In this document: piece after piece, positions 25,488-34,520 of the stretch
How positions within the stretch are numbered: position 1 is the first letter of the stretch
Layout of the letters: every line of letters starts with the position of its first letter
Assembly: GCF_028746185.1 (NCBI RefSeq)
Contig: NZ_JAQIVH010000013.1
Location: 24,685-88,684 of the forward strand
Source: Paenibacillus_E qinlingensis
GTDB lineage: Bacteria; Bacillota; Bacilli; Paenibacillales; NBRC-103111
DNA length: 64,000 nucleotides
Reading direction: 5' to 3'
Notes under the pieces: generated by a model
The model's database searches: none
What the model was told of the DNA's origin: nothing
The model's input: the letters and a program-made list of their open reading frames with translations, nothing else
Translations under genes and position numbers: made by a program

Positions 25488-26057
25488 ATGGGAAAATCGT
25501 TCGAGGCACTGTTACCGGAGCATGAGGCATTTATCGCCAAGCAACATATCTTCTTCGTTGGTTCAGCACCATTATCAGCGGAAGGGCATGTCAATATTTC
25601 GCCAAAGGGGCACGATGTGCTGCGGATACTATCGGCCAATCAAGTGGCCTATCTAGATTTAACAGGCAGTGGGAATGAAACCAGTGCTCATCTAGCGGAA
25701 AATGGCCGCATCACCATCATGTTCATGGCTATCGAGGGGCCGCCACAGATTATCAGGCTATATGGCAAAGGCCGTGTGGTACTGTCTGGATCTGACGAGT
25801 GGGATCAATTGGAGCCCAAGTTCGAGTTGCTGCCAGGGGTGCGGCAAATCATGGTCGTTGACATTCACGAGGTGAAGTCATCTTGCGGATTCAGCGTTCC
25901 TTTTTACACCTATGAGGGTGAGCGGAATACGCTGCAAAATTGGGCGGCGAAGCAAGGGGACGATGGACTGCACGCCTATTGGCAGAAGAAAAATATGACG
26001 AGCATGGACGGACTTCCGACGCCGATCGGCCAAAAGTTATCCACAGAGAATAGATGA
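25488..26057 (+). CDS. Pyridoxamine 5'-phosphate oxidase-family protein
   Basis: A 189-residue split-barrel flavin-binding protein. N-terminal part (about 15-120) carries FFVGSAPLSAEGHVNISPKG and VAYLDLTGSGNETSAHLAEN, typical of stand-alone PNPOx-like proteins in this phylum. The C-terminal KSSCGFSVPFYTYEGERNTL is conserved in this subgroup. Such proteins bind FMN, F420 or heme; the reaction here is not known. AGAGGTGAG supports the ATG at 25488. Confidence 0.85.
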   Translation: MGKSFEALLPEHEAFIAKQHIFFVGSAPLSAEGHVNISPKGHDVLRILSANQVAYLDLTGSGNETSAHLAENGRITIMFMAIEGPPQIIRLYGKGRVVLSGSDEWDQLEPKFELLPGVRQIMVVDIHEVKSSCGFSVPFYTYEGERNTLQNWAAKQGDDGLHAYWQKKNMTSMDGLPTPIGQKLSTENR

Positions 26058-26152
26058 AGTTGCTCCATGTAGTCAGTTCCATTTGATTCGCCATGGGATG
26101 CATAATTACATCCGTATCGGAGGAAACTACTACCAAAAAGGAAGCCCCGTAA

Positions 26153-27553
26153 ATGGAATTGACGCAATGGATCCGTGAGAGGCTGCAAGATCGCTTAGAT
26201 GTGGTCTCGCAAAGGATTGAGCAGGATGAGTTCATCTGTACAATTTACTATATGATGGATGCAATTGATTTGGAGATGCTGCAAACGCATGTACTGCGGA
26301 AGTTGCTGCAGCCATATCCGGGACGTAGTGACGAGCGTCTCCAAAGCATATTTCATAGTTGCACATTTTTTCCGTCTCCGTATAACGTTACACATACGCC
26401 AGAAGAAGCGCTTGAAGGCTTGTTCGACGGGTATGCCTTACTATGTATTTCGGGTGAGACATCTGGCGTCTTGTTCCCATTTTGTAAAAAAGCGAAACGA
26501 GATATTAGCGTTTCTGAAAACGAGAAGACGATTCGAGGTCCAAAGGAATCCTTCGTAGAAGATGTATGGACGAACTTGTCGCTCATCCGTCAGCGTATCA
26601 AAAGTGAAAATCTTGTCGTTGAGCAATTTATTATCGGGAGTGAGTCACGCACGTATGTCCTTTTGCTCTATATGAATGGTCGTTGTGACCCGGACATGGT
26701 GCAGCAATTTAAAACGAAGCTTGGGGCGATTCGAACAGACCGCGTTCCGGACAGCAGCTTTCTTGAAGAGTTATTGGACGAACGTCTCATATCTCCATTT
26801 CCAAAAATGCTGAATACAGAGAGACCAGATGTGGTGGTTTCTTCGTTATTTGAGGGACGAATAGCCTTGCTGACAGACGGAACGCCAAGTAATTTGGTCG
26901 CCCCCGCGACCTTATTGTCGTTTTTACAGTCGGCAGAGGATTATTATCAGCGCTATTTTTACAGTAGTTGGATCCGTCTGCTGCGTTACATATTTTTTGT
27001 TGTCAGTCTAGTTTTACCATCAGCTTATGTGGCCATTACGACCTTTCATCCAGAGATGCTTCCTTACAATATGCTGATTTCCTTGGCCGCAAGCAGGGAT
27101 ATTGTACCGTTCCCAGCGATCTTGGAGGCCTTAATTATGGAGGTAACCTTTGAAGTTATGAGAGAAGCAGGGCAGCGCATCCCCACAACGCTGGGACAGA
27201 CGATCTCCATCGTGGGAGCCATTGTCATAGGGGAAGCAGCTGTTCAGGCTGGCATCGTCAGCGCGCCGATGGTTATTATTGTTGCCCTCACTGGAATTTC
27301 TTCCTTTGTTGTGCCGCATTTCTCACTTACCTTAACGATTCGAATTCTGAGGTTCGCACTATTATTCATCTCGGCTATATTTGGGCTTCTCGGATTATTG
27401 ATTGGGGTCTTTTTTATTTATATTCATTTGTTATCTCTGAAATCTTATGGCACCCCCTATCTTTCTCCGTTCATACCTTTTAAGTCTGAACAGATGAGGG
27501 ATGCTGCTGGCCGATTTCCTTGGACGAATTGGATGGGCAAGAAACGACCTTGA
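26153..27553 (+). CDS. GerA-family spore germination protein (second operon)
   Basis: A subunit of a second GerA-type receptor (466 aa), same layout as the one at 23841: soluble N-terminal half with MLNTERPDVVVSSLFEGRIA, then about five membrane helices with TTLGQTISIVGAIVIGEAAV. AAAGGAAG lies 8 bp before the ATG. It leads a plus-strand operon in the order A-C-D-B, different from the A-B-C order of its neighbour. Confidence 0.93.
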   Translation: MELTQWIRERLQDRLDVVSQRIEQDEFICTIYYMMDAIDLEMLQTHVLRKLLQPYPGRSDERLQSIFHSCTFFPSPYNVTHTPEEALEGLFDGYALLCISGETSGVLFPFCKKAKRDISVSENEKTIRGPKESFVEDVWTNLSLIRQRIKSENLVVEQFIIGSESRTYVLLLYMNGRCDPDMVQQFKTKLGAIRTDRVPDSSFLEELLDERLISPFPKMLNTERPDVVVSSLFEGRIALLTDGTPSNLVAPATLLSFLQSAEDYYQRYFYSSWIRLLRYIFFVVSLVLPSAYVAITTFHPEMLPYNMLISLAASRDIVPFPAILEALIMEVTFEVMREAGQRIPTTLGQTISIVGAIVIGEAAVQAGIVSAPMVIIVALTGISSFVVPHFSLTLTIRILRFALLFISAIFGLLGLLIGVFFIYIHLLSLKSYGTPYLSPFIPFKSEQMRDAAGRFPWTNWMGKKRP

Positions 27554-27573
27554 TCAATCAGGGAGGGGCTGCA

Positions 27574-28743
27574 ATGTTGCGAAATGTAAAGCGTGTCATT
27601 GTTATGCTGGGGCTTATCACAGCAGTCCTAACAGGATTAACTGGATGCTGGTCCAAGCAAGAGCTTAACGACCGCACCTTCGTGTCAACCATGCTCGTTG
27701 ATTTGAATGAAGATGGGCAGACGGAAGTTTCTACGATGTTCATGCTGCCAAATCGCATTTCGAATGGACTCAATTCGAATAGTGTTAATCAAAAACCGTT
27801 CGTATCGATTTCGGGCAAAGGCTCGGATGTCGCTGAGGCGCTCCAACATATCCAGGCGGAGTTACCTAGATCGGTTACGTGGGGACAGATGCAAGTCATC
27901 GTGATCGGAGATCGTTTCGCACGTGCAGGATTGACCCCTCTGTTTGATCATTTGATTCGTGCAACGGACTTCAGGTTGCCGATCTATGTATTTTATTTCA
28001 ATGGCCTCGCAAGGAATCTAGCGAAGTTAGAATCTGTGTTTGAACGTTTCCCCACTGAAATTTGGCGAGAATCCGCGCATACCAAGCGAGTGCCCCCAAT
28101 TAGAATCCGAGACCTATTATATGCCCAATGGAATAACTTGGGTGACTCTTATATTCCAGAGTTAACTTTGCGTGATCTTAAGCTACTGACAGAATCCAAG
28201 ACAGTGAAGTGGTCGGGGGTTGGGGGCGCTGCCATTATGAAGAATGGCGCCGTTACAGGTAGATTTACGAATGAAGAAGCGATGGGTATTTTAATCATGA
28301 AGAACCGGATTCCTGAGATGATTATTACGGGGGAACTTCCAGAGCAAAAGGGTGTTTTCAGTGCCAGGCTCATTGATGTGAAGCATAGAACGCGAGCAAT
28401 TCGTAACGGTAACAGGGTCACTTTCAAGGTAACTATTCAGGCAAAAGCAGATCTTATTTCCATTGAATCCAATATGAATTTAAACGCTCCAGAGAATATC
28501 ACAATCGTGGAGAGGGCTGTGAGCGATCGTATTCGACAACTAGTTCAATCTGCGAAGGAGAAAGCACAGAATCAGCAGGCTGATGTTTTCCAGTGGAGTG
28601 AGCTAGTTAAATATAAATACCCAAGGATGTGGCAAGATTGGGCGGAGAATCCTCGCGAGATGATGTTTACACATACAGATCCTGAATTTCATGTTCATGT
28701 GGTCTTGCGAAGCACAGGTATAAGCCGTTCGGCGAAACTTTGA
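27574..28743 (+). CDS. Ger(x)C-family spore germination lipoprotein (second operon)
   Basis: C subunit (389 aa) with a signal peptide and lipobox LTGC at Cys25, followed by WSKQELNDRTFVSTMLVDLN. Start at 27574 (MLRNVKRV) has GAGGGG 6 bp upstream; the frame open from 27520 overlaps gerA and is not the start. Length fits the family. Confidence 0.92.
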   Translation: MLRNVKRVIVMLGLITAVLTGLTGCWSKQELNDRTFVSTMLVDLNEDGQTEVSTMFMLPNRISNGLNSNSVNQKPFVSISGKGSDVAEALQHIQAELPRSVTWGQMQVIVIGDRFARAGLTPLFDHLIRATDFRLPIYVFYFNGLARNLAKLESVFERFPTEIWRESAHTKRVPPIRIRDLLYAQWNNLGDSYIPELTLRDLKLLTESKTVKWSGVGGAAIMKNGAVTGRFTNEEAMGILIMKNRIPEMIITGELPEQKGVFSARLIDVKHRTRAIRNGNRVTFKVTIQAKADLISIESNMNLNAPENITIVERAVSDRIRQLVQSAKEKAQNQQADVFQWSELVKYKYPRMWQDWAENPREMMFTHTDPEFHVHVVLRSTGISRSAKL

Positions 28744-28765
28744 ATTCGAAAGGAGAACATCGTCC

Positions 28766-28987
28766 TTGTTGTATTTAATCATGGGTATTGGTTGTATCCT
28801 GATCTATCAAATCTCGTTGCTTCGGCGTCAATCTGCAAGCCCGAAAGAAAGGAGACTTGCTCTGTCGGTTACCGGTGTAGCGTTTGTTTTTGGCACCATC
28901 AGTATCTTCTGGCCGGAGTGGGTAAATCCCAGTCACGCGATTCGGTTGCTATTTGAGCCGATTCAAAGCTTCATTGTTCAACGATAG
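28766..28987 (+). CDS. Small two-helix membrane protein, candidate germinant-receptor D subunit
   Basis: 73 residues with two hydrophobic helices (about 1-18 and 31-50) joined by a basic loop (RRQSASPKERRLA). TTG start with AAAGGAGAA at 28750. Its position between the C and B genes of a ger operon, its size and its topology match the small D-subunit proteins reported beside some Bacillus ger operons, which modulate receptor activity. That role is inferred from position and topology. Confidence 0.7.
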   Translation: MLYLIMGIGCILIYQISLLRRQSASPKERRLALSVTGVAFVFGTISIFWPEWVNPSHAIRLLFEPIQSFIVQR

Positions 28988-29007
28988 GCATGCAGGGAGG
29001 CGGCAAG

Positions 29008-30123
29008 GTGAAGCAACAAGGAACAGTGACAGGACTGCAGTTGGGGGCTATGACCTTTGTGTTCGTATTTTCTACCACGATTGCCTTTCTCATCAGTCCT
29101 CTTGCAGGGGCGGTCTCCTTTGATGGTGGATTGTGCATCATACTTGCCTCGGTCGTTGGCACGGCGCTTGCAACCCTAAGTCTTCGATTTGCTCTGCGCC
29201 AACCTTCGAACTATCTCGGTGAATACGGCAGCACGATCATCAATAAATATCTTCATAAGGGTATTTTATTTCTGTTTTCTTTCTTTTATCTGCATTTAGC
29301 CGCATATATTCTGCGTGAGTTTACCGACTTCTTTATACCGACATATCTGCGGGAAACACCGCCGGCCGCCGTTGCTGTTCTGGTAATGGGGGCAGTTGCG
29401 TCTTTGACCCAATCCGGTGTTTCAACTGTGTTCAGATTTACACAGGGGTGCTTTTTATTTATAGGTGTACTGTTCGCGTTTAAACCATTATTTTTTCTTA
29501 CAGCTATGGATACACCTATGTGGTACGAGTTTACTCGTATTCATGATTGGAAGGCGCTGTGGGCTCAAACGTATGCCATTATTCCGTGGTATGGTGAATT
29601 AATTATGTTTTCTTATCTTGTTCCTGAGCTAAATACCAAGCAAAAAACTCGCAGAATCGTTTGGATAGGATCCTTGGTAGGCACCTACATACTCCTTGTA
29701 GAATTTCTGTTGATGATGTTTTTCTTCGGTCCTAAGCTTGCAGCTACGTTAGTATATCCTGCGCTTGAGCTCACAGGATTCCTACACTTAGGCGACTTTC
29801 TTCGCAACACAGATGCGCTTATTGTTTCGATCTGGTTCACAGGCTATTTCATTAAGCTAAGCATTATTTTTACGATAGGGACGCTGCTGTGCTCGCAAGC
29901 ACTGTCACTTCGTAATTATAAACCGATTACATTCTCACTGGCGGCTATTGTTGTCTTGATGTCACTTATTTTAGCTAAGAATCCCGTAGAACTGGCAAAA
30001 TATTTTGATAGCAGTTGGGCAACCTTTGCCCTCTTCATCGAGGGTTTGTTCTTCGTCTATCCCCTTGTGTTCTGGATAAAAAGCAGGAAATCCGTTAGTC
30101 ATGAACCGGCTCCCAAACCGTGA
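29008..30123 (+). CDS. GerB-family spore germination permease (second operon)
   Basis: B subunit of the second receptor (371 aa, about ten membrane helices). Typical segments are GTVTGLQLGAMTFVFVFSTT and FSYLVPELNTKQKTRRIVWI. GTG at 29008 is chosen because GGGAGG lies 7 bp upstream; the ATG at 28990 precedes that site. Last ger gene of the operon, 33 bp or so before the region leading to the DUF2935 gene. Confidence 0.92.
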   Translation: MKQQGTVTGLQLGAMTFVFVFSTTIAFLISPLAGAVSFDGGLCIILASVVGTALATLSLRFALRQPSNYLGEYGSTIINKYLHKGILFLFSFFYLHLAAYILREFTDFFIPTYLRETPPAAVAVLVMGAVASLTQSGVSTVFRFTQGCFLFIGVLFAFKPLFFLTAMDTPMWYEFTRIHDWKALWAQTYAIIPWYGELIMFSYLVPELNTKQKTRRIVWIGSLVGTYILLVEFLLMMFFFGPKLAATLVYPALELTGFLHLGDFLRNTDALIVSIWFTGYFIKLSIIFTIGTLLCSQALSLRNYKPITFSLAAIVVLMSLILAKNPVELAKYFDSSWATFALFIEGLFFVYPLVFWIKSRKSVSHEPAPKP

Positions 30124-30195
30124 AGCGGTCTATGACTCCGATTTCTTTCATACATTTTGAATGAAAGAAAGGCGTGCGGAGGAGGGCTGACCTGC

Positions 30196-31032
30196 ATGAC
30201 ACTAGAAACGCGAATACCATTGCAAGAAGAGCATTTATTCTGGCTTGAAATACTAGAAGATCATGCGCATTTTCTGAGGGATTATTTATCTCCAGTGGAA
30301 ACCAAGTGGTGGAAAGAAGCCGAGAGGTTCATCCCGCTATTTCAACATGCTTTGCAACAAGCGAAGGGGTTGGCGCCGTTAGAGGGAGCAGAATCCCCGA
30401 ACATGCAAGCCTTCGCGAGAAGCGTGTATCCCCTTGCCGACGCCTATTGCAGGCTGGAAGGGCATATGCAGCATTTGCGGCTGTGGAATCGGGTTAATCT
30501 GAGTCTGACCCCATCTTATTTTAACGGGACCATTAATGAAAATAGAGAGTATTTGCGACAACTCTCCTACTGGATGCAAGGGGTTCCTGCTGCACCGCTA
30601 ACACTGACTCAGTTGTTGGATCTTTGGCTGGAGGATCAACTAGGGCATGCTGTGCTGCTCAGTGGTCTGCTTGACCCTGTCGAGCGCATACTTGGGCTAG
30701 AGACAGATAAGTTTGCTTCGCTTTTCTCTGCCTATATGACGAAAAATCGTGCGATGCAAGGTTATTTACGTTTCACACCGCCAGGCTTTCCAGCAGAGAT
30801 TCAATTCGCTAAAGAAGTACTTGGAACGGTGAAAGCCTTCTATGATTTCGTACAGCGAATCGTTGTTCAGTACCGTAACGACGAATTGTTATCGAAAGCA
30901 ACACTTCGATTTTTGGAACATCATTTTCCAGAGTCCTGCTATTTCATGCGGAAGCTGACTGAATTTATACCTGACGCGCCATCACTCGGTCACTGCCCGT
31001 TAACAAAGCCTTCATTGATGCTGGATGACTAA
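30196..31032 (+). CDS. DUF2935 protein
   Basis: About 278 residues, largely helical, with two related halves: LQEEHLFWLEILEDHAHFLR near the N-terminus and FAKEVLGTVKAFYDFVQRIV later. This matches DUF2935, a Firmicute family with a ferritin-like helical fold and no established function. GGAGGAGG is positioned for ATG 30196. The 3' end overlaps the convergent thioesterase gene by 3-4 bp. Confidence 0.85.
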   Translation: MTLETRIPLQEEHLFWLEILEDHAHFLRDYLSPVETKWWKEAERFIPLFQHALQQAKGLAPLEGAESPNMQAFARSVYPLADAYCRLEGHMQHLRLWNRVNLSLTPSYFNGTINENREYLRQLSYWMQGVPAAPLTLTQLLDLWLEDQLGHAVLLSGLLDPVERILGLETDKFASLFSAYMTKNRAMQGYLRFTPPGFPAEIQFAKEVLGTVKAFYDFVQRIVVQYRNDELLSKATLRFLEHHFPESCYFMRKLTEFIPDAPSLGHCPLTKPSLMLDD

Positions 31033-31421
31033 ACGAAATACTTTCTTAATGCTGCCGGGGCCTCCCGGCTTTTACGCGTTAGGCTGTCCATCGTCACGCT
31101 CGTAACGAGCGCATCTGCGCACAGTTCACCTTGCCCATTGCGAATCTCCTGGTGCAGCACATAACTGGTGTTGCCGATCTTCTCGGGGCGACAGCTTACT
31201 GTCAGGTGCTCCCCTTGTTTGCACTCTTTGCGGTAATTAATGTTGATATTCACTGTCACAGTTTGAATACCCAGATCACTGAAAGTCTCGTAAGATAGCT
31301 CACAAGCCTCATACCATTCTTCACGTCCCCATTCGAGGTACTCTAAATATTTGGCATTATTCACATGCCCATTCACATCAATTTCCGTGGAGCGGACGAT
31401 GATCGCTAACTTTGTTTCCAT
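31029..31421 (-). CDS. Acyl-CoA thioesterase, hotdog fold
   Basis: A 130-residue hotdog protein of the 4HBT group. The signature segment STEIDVNGHVNNAKYLEYLE has the conserved Asp and the GHVNN turn; VNININYRKECKQGEHLTVS follows. These hydrolyse short- or medium-chain acyl-CoA, but the substrate here is unknown. The start at 31421 has AAAGGAG 9 bp upstream, preferred over the longer frame to 31469. The 522 bp to fumC hold a hairpin and element Q8. Confidence 0.88.
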   Translation of the reverse strand: METKLAIIVRSTEIDVNGHVNNAKYLEYLEWGREEWYEACELSYETFSDLGIQTVTVNININYRKECKQGEHLTVSCRPEKIGNTSYVLHQEIRNGQGELCADALVTSVTMDSLTRKSREAPAALRKYFV

Positions 31422-31502
31422 ATGTGTAATCTCCTTTGTTTGAATGTGTAGTCTAAAAGGGGCAGGCACTTCGTAAACCGTGGGACGAGTAACGAAGCCC
31501 GT

Positions 31503-31527
31503 ATGATGTATCCCCCGGATACATCAT
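31503..31527. other. Perfect 25-bp hairpin beside element Q8
   Basis: ATGATGTATCC (31503-31513), loop CCC, GGATACATCAT (31517-31527), then TTTTAC. The arm begins with the same ATGATGTA as unit 2 of the adjacent four-unit element. It could be a terminator on the plus strand or an operator; no gene end is close on that strand. Confidence 0.5.
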
Positions 31528-31540
31528 TTTACTTCCTCGT

Positions 31541-31727
31541 ATGTTGCATTCCATACAACATTATCGTAGACAATCGATGAAAAATGGAAAAATGATGTAC
31601 TTTATGCAACATGTTTAAGCGTTTTTCTTGAAATAGAACGATTTCAGCCTCAAATGTTGTATAAACTACAACATTAGAAAGAATGGTGCGCAATATGAGG
31701 CGTAATGTTGCACTTGATACAACTTTG
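31541..31727. repeat. Four-unit dyad element Q8 (TGTTG...CAACAT family)
   Basis: ATGTTGCA (31541) and ATGATGTA (31592) are mirrored by TACAACAT (31667-31674) and TACAACTT (31718-31725). Pitch is 51 bp in both pairs and both have dyad centre 31633. Each unit is itself an imperfect palindrome (TGTTGCAT with ATACAACA). The gap lies between divergent thioesterase and fumC starts, unlike most other copies. Confidence 0.75.
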
Positions 31728-31943
31728 CATTTGACAGTGAGAAGGATAATAGAAATATCTCTTCCCACTAACATTAATACCTATTATAGCTTTTCTTCTA
31801 GCGGGATAACCAGCAACGACTCATAAGGTTCCAACATTTGGGGAAACTATGCGATGCGTGTTTATGTGTACCCAAGTGTGGGTAGTAGTGGGTACGGTAC
31901 TAAGTAAAGTAGAAGTAGATTGGCAAGACCAAGGAGGGAACAT

Positions 31944-33332
31944 ATGACGCAAGAATATCGCACAGAACGTGATACCATGGGCGAAATCAGAGTACCTGTG
32001 GATAAGTTGTGGGGGGCGCAGACCCAGCGCAGCTTCGAAAATTTCAAAATTGGCACAGAGCGAATGCCGGTGAGGTTGATTAGTGCTTTTGCGCTGTTGA
32101 AAAAAGCAGCTGCCCACGTCAACCGCGATCTTGGCGGATTACCCGCCGATAAAGCAGAGGCAATCTCGCAAGCGGCGGATGAAATCGTACAAGGCCGCTG
32201 GGACGATGAGTTCCCGCTTGTTGTCTGGCAGACTGGCAGCGGGACGCAGTCGAACATGAACGTCAACGAGGTGATCGCTCACCGCGGCAGCGAGCTGCTC
32301 GGGGATGGCGCTTCGCGCATTCATCCCAATGATGATGTGAATCGTTCGCAGAGCTCGAACGATACGTTCCCCACCGCGATGCACGTTGCCGGTGTCATCG
32401 CGGTAGAGCAAGAGCTGCTGCCCGCACTAGAGGGGCTGCAGGCGACGCTGCACACCAAGATGTCGGCCTTCGCCGACATCGTCAAGATCGGCCGCACCCA
32501 CCTGCAGGACGCGACCCCGCTGACGCTGGGTCAGGAGATCAGCGGGTGGTGGGCGATGCTGGACATGACGGCGCGCATGGTGCGCAGCGCCGTGGATACG
32601 ATGCGCGAGCTCGCGATCGGCGGCACCGCCGTCGGCACGGGGCTGAACGCGCATCCTGAATTCGGCGCCCGCGTCGCCGAAGCCCTAACTAGCGAGACGG
32701 GCACGCGCTTCGTCTCGGCCGTGAACAAGTATCATGCGCTGACCAGCCATGATCAGATCGTTTACGCCCACGGCGCGCTGAAGGCGCTGGCGGCGAATTT
32801 AATGAAGATAGCCAACGATGTTCGATGGCTATCTAGCGGCCCACGCTGCGGAATCGGAGAAATCACGATTCCAGAGAACGAGCCCGGCAGCTCGATTATG
32901 CCGGGCAAGGTCAACCCCACGCAAAGCGAAGCAATGACGATGGTCGTGTGCCAGGTGATGGGCAACGATGCGGCCATCGGCTTCGCCGCTAGTCAGGGCA
33001 ATTTCGAGCTGAACGTGTTCAAGCCCGTCATCATCCACTGCTTCCTGCAGTCTGTACGACTGCTGGCGGACAGCATGCGCTCGTTCAATGACCATTGCCT
33101 CGCAGGCATGGAACCGAATCGCGCGGTGATTCAGCGCAATCTGGAGCAATCGCTTATGCTGGTCACGGCACTCAACCCGTATATCGGGTATGAGAAGGCG
33201 GCCAGCATTGCCAAGCAAGCGCATAAGGAAGGGTTGACACTGAAGGAGTCTGCGGTGCGCAGCGGCTACTTAACCGCTGAACAATTCGACAGCTACGTGA
33301 AGCCAGAGGATATGGTACATCCGAAGGCATAG
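31944..33332 (+). CDS. fumC: Fumarate hydratase, class II
   Basis: TCA-cycle enzyme (462 aa) that interconverts fumarate and malate without an iron-sulfur cluster. The superfamily signature GSSIMPGKVNPTQ is present, as are WQTGSGTQSNMNVNEV, NDDVNRSQSSNDTFPTAMH and GRTHLQDATPLTLGQE. Start at 31944 has AAGGAGGG 6 bp upstream. The middle of the gene (about 32430-32700) is noticeably GC-richer than its ends. Monocistronic with its own terminator. Confidence 0.96.
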   Translation: MTQEYRTERDTMGEIRVPVDKLWGAQTQRSFENFKIGTERMPVRLISAFALLKKAAAHVNRDLGGLPADKAEAISQAADEIVQGRWDDEFPLVVWQTGSGTQSNMNVNEVIAHRGSELLGDGASRIHPNDDVNRSQSSNDTFPTAMHVAGVIAVEQELLPALEGLQATLHTKMSAFADIVKIGRTHLQDATPLTLGQEISGWWAMLDMTARMVRSAVDTMRELAIGGTAVGTGLNAHPEFGARVAEALTSETGTRFVSAVNKYHALTSHDQIVYAHGALKALAANLMKIANDVRWLSSGPRCGIGEITIPENEPGSSIMPGKVNPTQSEAMTMVVCQVMGNDAAIGFAASQGNFELNVFKPVIIHCFLQSVRLLADSMRSFNDHCLAGMEPNRAVIQRNLEQSLMLVTALNPYIGYEKAASIAKQAHKEGLTLKESAVRSGYLTAEQFDSYVKPEDMVHPKA

Positions 33333-33344
33333 GCCAGCACATAG

Positions 33345-33397
33345 AGAAGAGGGTATCCCGCAGCCATGTTTGTGGCGGGATACCCTCTTCTTCTTGA
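33345..33397 (+). terminator. Terminator of fumC
   Basis: AGAAGAGGGTATCCCGC (33345-33361) pairs perfectly with GCGGGATACCCTCTTCT (33375-33391), then TCTTG. Confidence 0.85.
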
Positions 33398-33477
33398 ATG
33401 AGGTACACTCTTATTATCCAATGAACCTCTCCAATTCGCTATCTTCCGATTGTGGTTCTCTCCACCTCTCCAATCCA

Positions 33478-33891
33478 CTACGGCATCGGATCAGGAACCA
33501 TATCGTTCTCTATGAGCTCGCTATTGGTTTTCATATGTTTCATTTCATTCCCGAGCTTCTTCATTTCATCCATATCCTGAGCCATCGAGCCATTGTTGGC
33601 CTCTTCAAGGGATTTACCGGACGATCCGTTACAGATCTGCTCAAGCTCGATTAATTTATCAAGCGCAGCCCGGCGAACTTGAAGAGGAACGAATTGGTTG
33701 TCATTAAAATCGGCTTCATGGAAATGCACGGTAGTGTTTCCAAGTTCAGAAGTTATGGTGGTTAACGTCAACGGATAAGCCGCTGAAGTGGCATCGTTGT
33801 AAATATCGATGCGGTACACGGACTTTTCGACGTATTCCATACGTTCAAGTCCGAGTTCAGTTAATTGTTGATGTAAGGCATGTTTGTCCAT
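33478..33891 (-). CDS. Hypothetical protein downstream of the YtxH-like gene
   Basis: A 137-residue soluble protein beginning MDKHALHQQLTELGLERMEY. The C-terminal third is acidic and Met-rich (MAQDMDEMKKLGNEMKHMKT). No family recognised. AAAGGAG lies 9 bp before the ATG. It follows the ytxH-like gene by 45 bp on the same strand, so it is probably cotranscribed from the sigma-B-like promoter at 34314-34339. Confidence 0.75.
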   Translation of the reverse strand: MDKHALHQQLTELGLERMEYVEKSVYRIDIYNDATSAAYPLTLTTITSELGNTTVHFHEADFNDNQFVPLQVRRAALDKLIELEQICNGSSGKSLEEANNGSMAQDMDEMKKLGNEMKHMKTNSELIENDMVPDPMP

Positions 33892-33936
33892 CGTAAAGCA
33901 CTCCTTTGGTGGGGATGCCCCCGTGTACAGCTGGTA

Positions 33937-34260
33937 TTAATTATTTTGAAAGGTTGTTTTGGCTGCCTGGATCGAGTCTGTGACACGATGCTGACTTTCT
34001 TTGGCTGTTTCTTTGGCTGTATCTACAAGATCCTCTGTTTTTTGGCTAACGCTTTCCGCAAGGGCTTTGGAGCTCTCGCTTACGGAGGTGGCGATCTCTT
34101 TCGTTTTATCCTGCCAAGTCCGATAGGTACTCATGAGGTCTTCGCGCAGCTTCGAACCCGCTTTAGGGGCAATTAACAATGAGGTAATCGCGCCGACAGC
34201 ACCACCAATCATTAGACCTAACCATAATCCGCCTTTGTTCGTCTCGACTACTTCACTCAT
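33937..34260 (-). CDS. ytxH: YtxH-domain general stress protein
   Basis: A 107-residue protein with one N-terminal glycine-rich membrane helix (GLWLGLMIGGAVGAITSLLI, about 11-30), the APKAGSKLREDL motif of YtxH, and a long charged coiled coil (about 45-100) of repeating KTKEIATSVSESSKALAESV type. YtxH proteins belong to the sigma-B regulon in Bacillus. A matching promoter is upstream. Function unknown; probably envelope- or nucleoid-associated. Confidence 0.88.
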   Translation of the reverse strand: MSEVVETNKGGLWLGLMIGGAVGAITSLLIAPKAGSKLREDLMSTYRTWQDKTKEIATSVSESSKALAESVSQKTEDLVDTAKETAKESQHRVTDSIQAAKTTFQNN

Positions 34261-34313
34261 ACGTCATCTCTCCTTCAGTTTGGGGTATAGTTGTTACATG
34301 TCCATACTTGGAT

Positions 34314-34339
34314 GTACCCGCTTAGCGATATTTTGAAAC
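34314..34339 (-). promoter_or_regulatory. Sigma-B-like promoter of the ytxH-like unit
   Basis: On the minus strand GTTTCA (34339-34334), a 14-bp spacer and GGGTAC (34319-34314). This matches the sigma-B pattern GTTTAA-N13-15-GGGTAT and the other three promoters found here. Confidence 0.7.
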
Positions 34340-34520
34340 AGGGGAAGGTACAAATATTAACCTTTAGCCCATCTGAATGCCTTGCATAATAGGGATATTT
34401 AGCTAATTTCACGAAGTTTCTTCATTAAGTTGATTGAAATGTTCACGATACGGTTATAGGATATATGATAGATTATACATATGGGACTCTGTTCCTATTT
34501 ACCCGAAAGGGGTTAGTGCG

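Noticed and set aside
31529..31774. An 81-codon minus-strand frame
   Set aside because: It lies within the four-unit element Q8, has no ribosome binding site and no family likeness.
34381..34520. A sigma-B promoter for the RsbY-like gene
   Set aside because: No GTTT-N13-15-GGG arrangement is present upstream; a sigma-A-type or other promoter is more likely.
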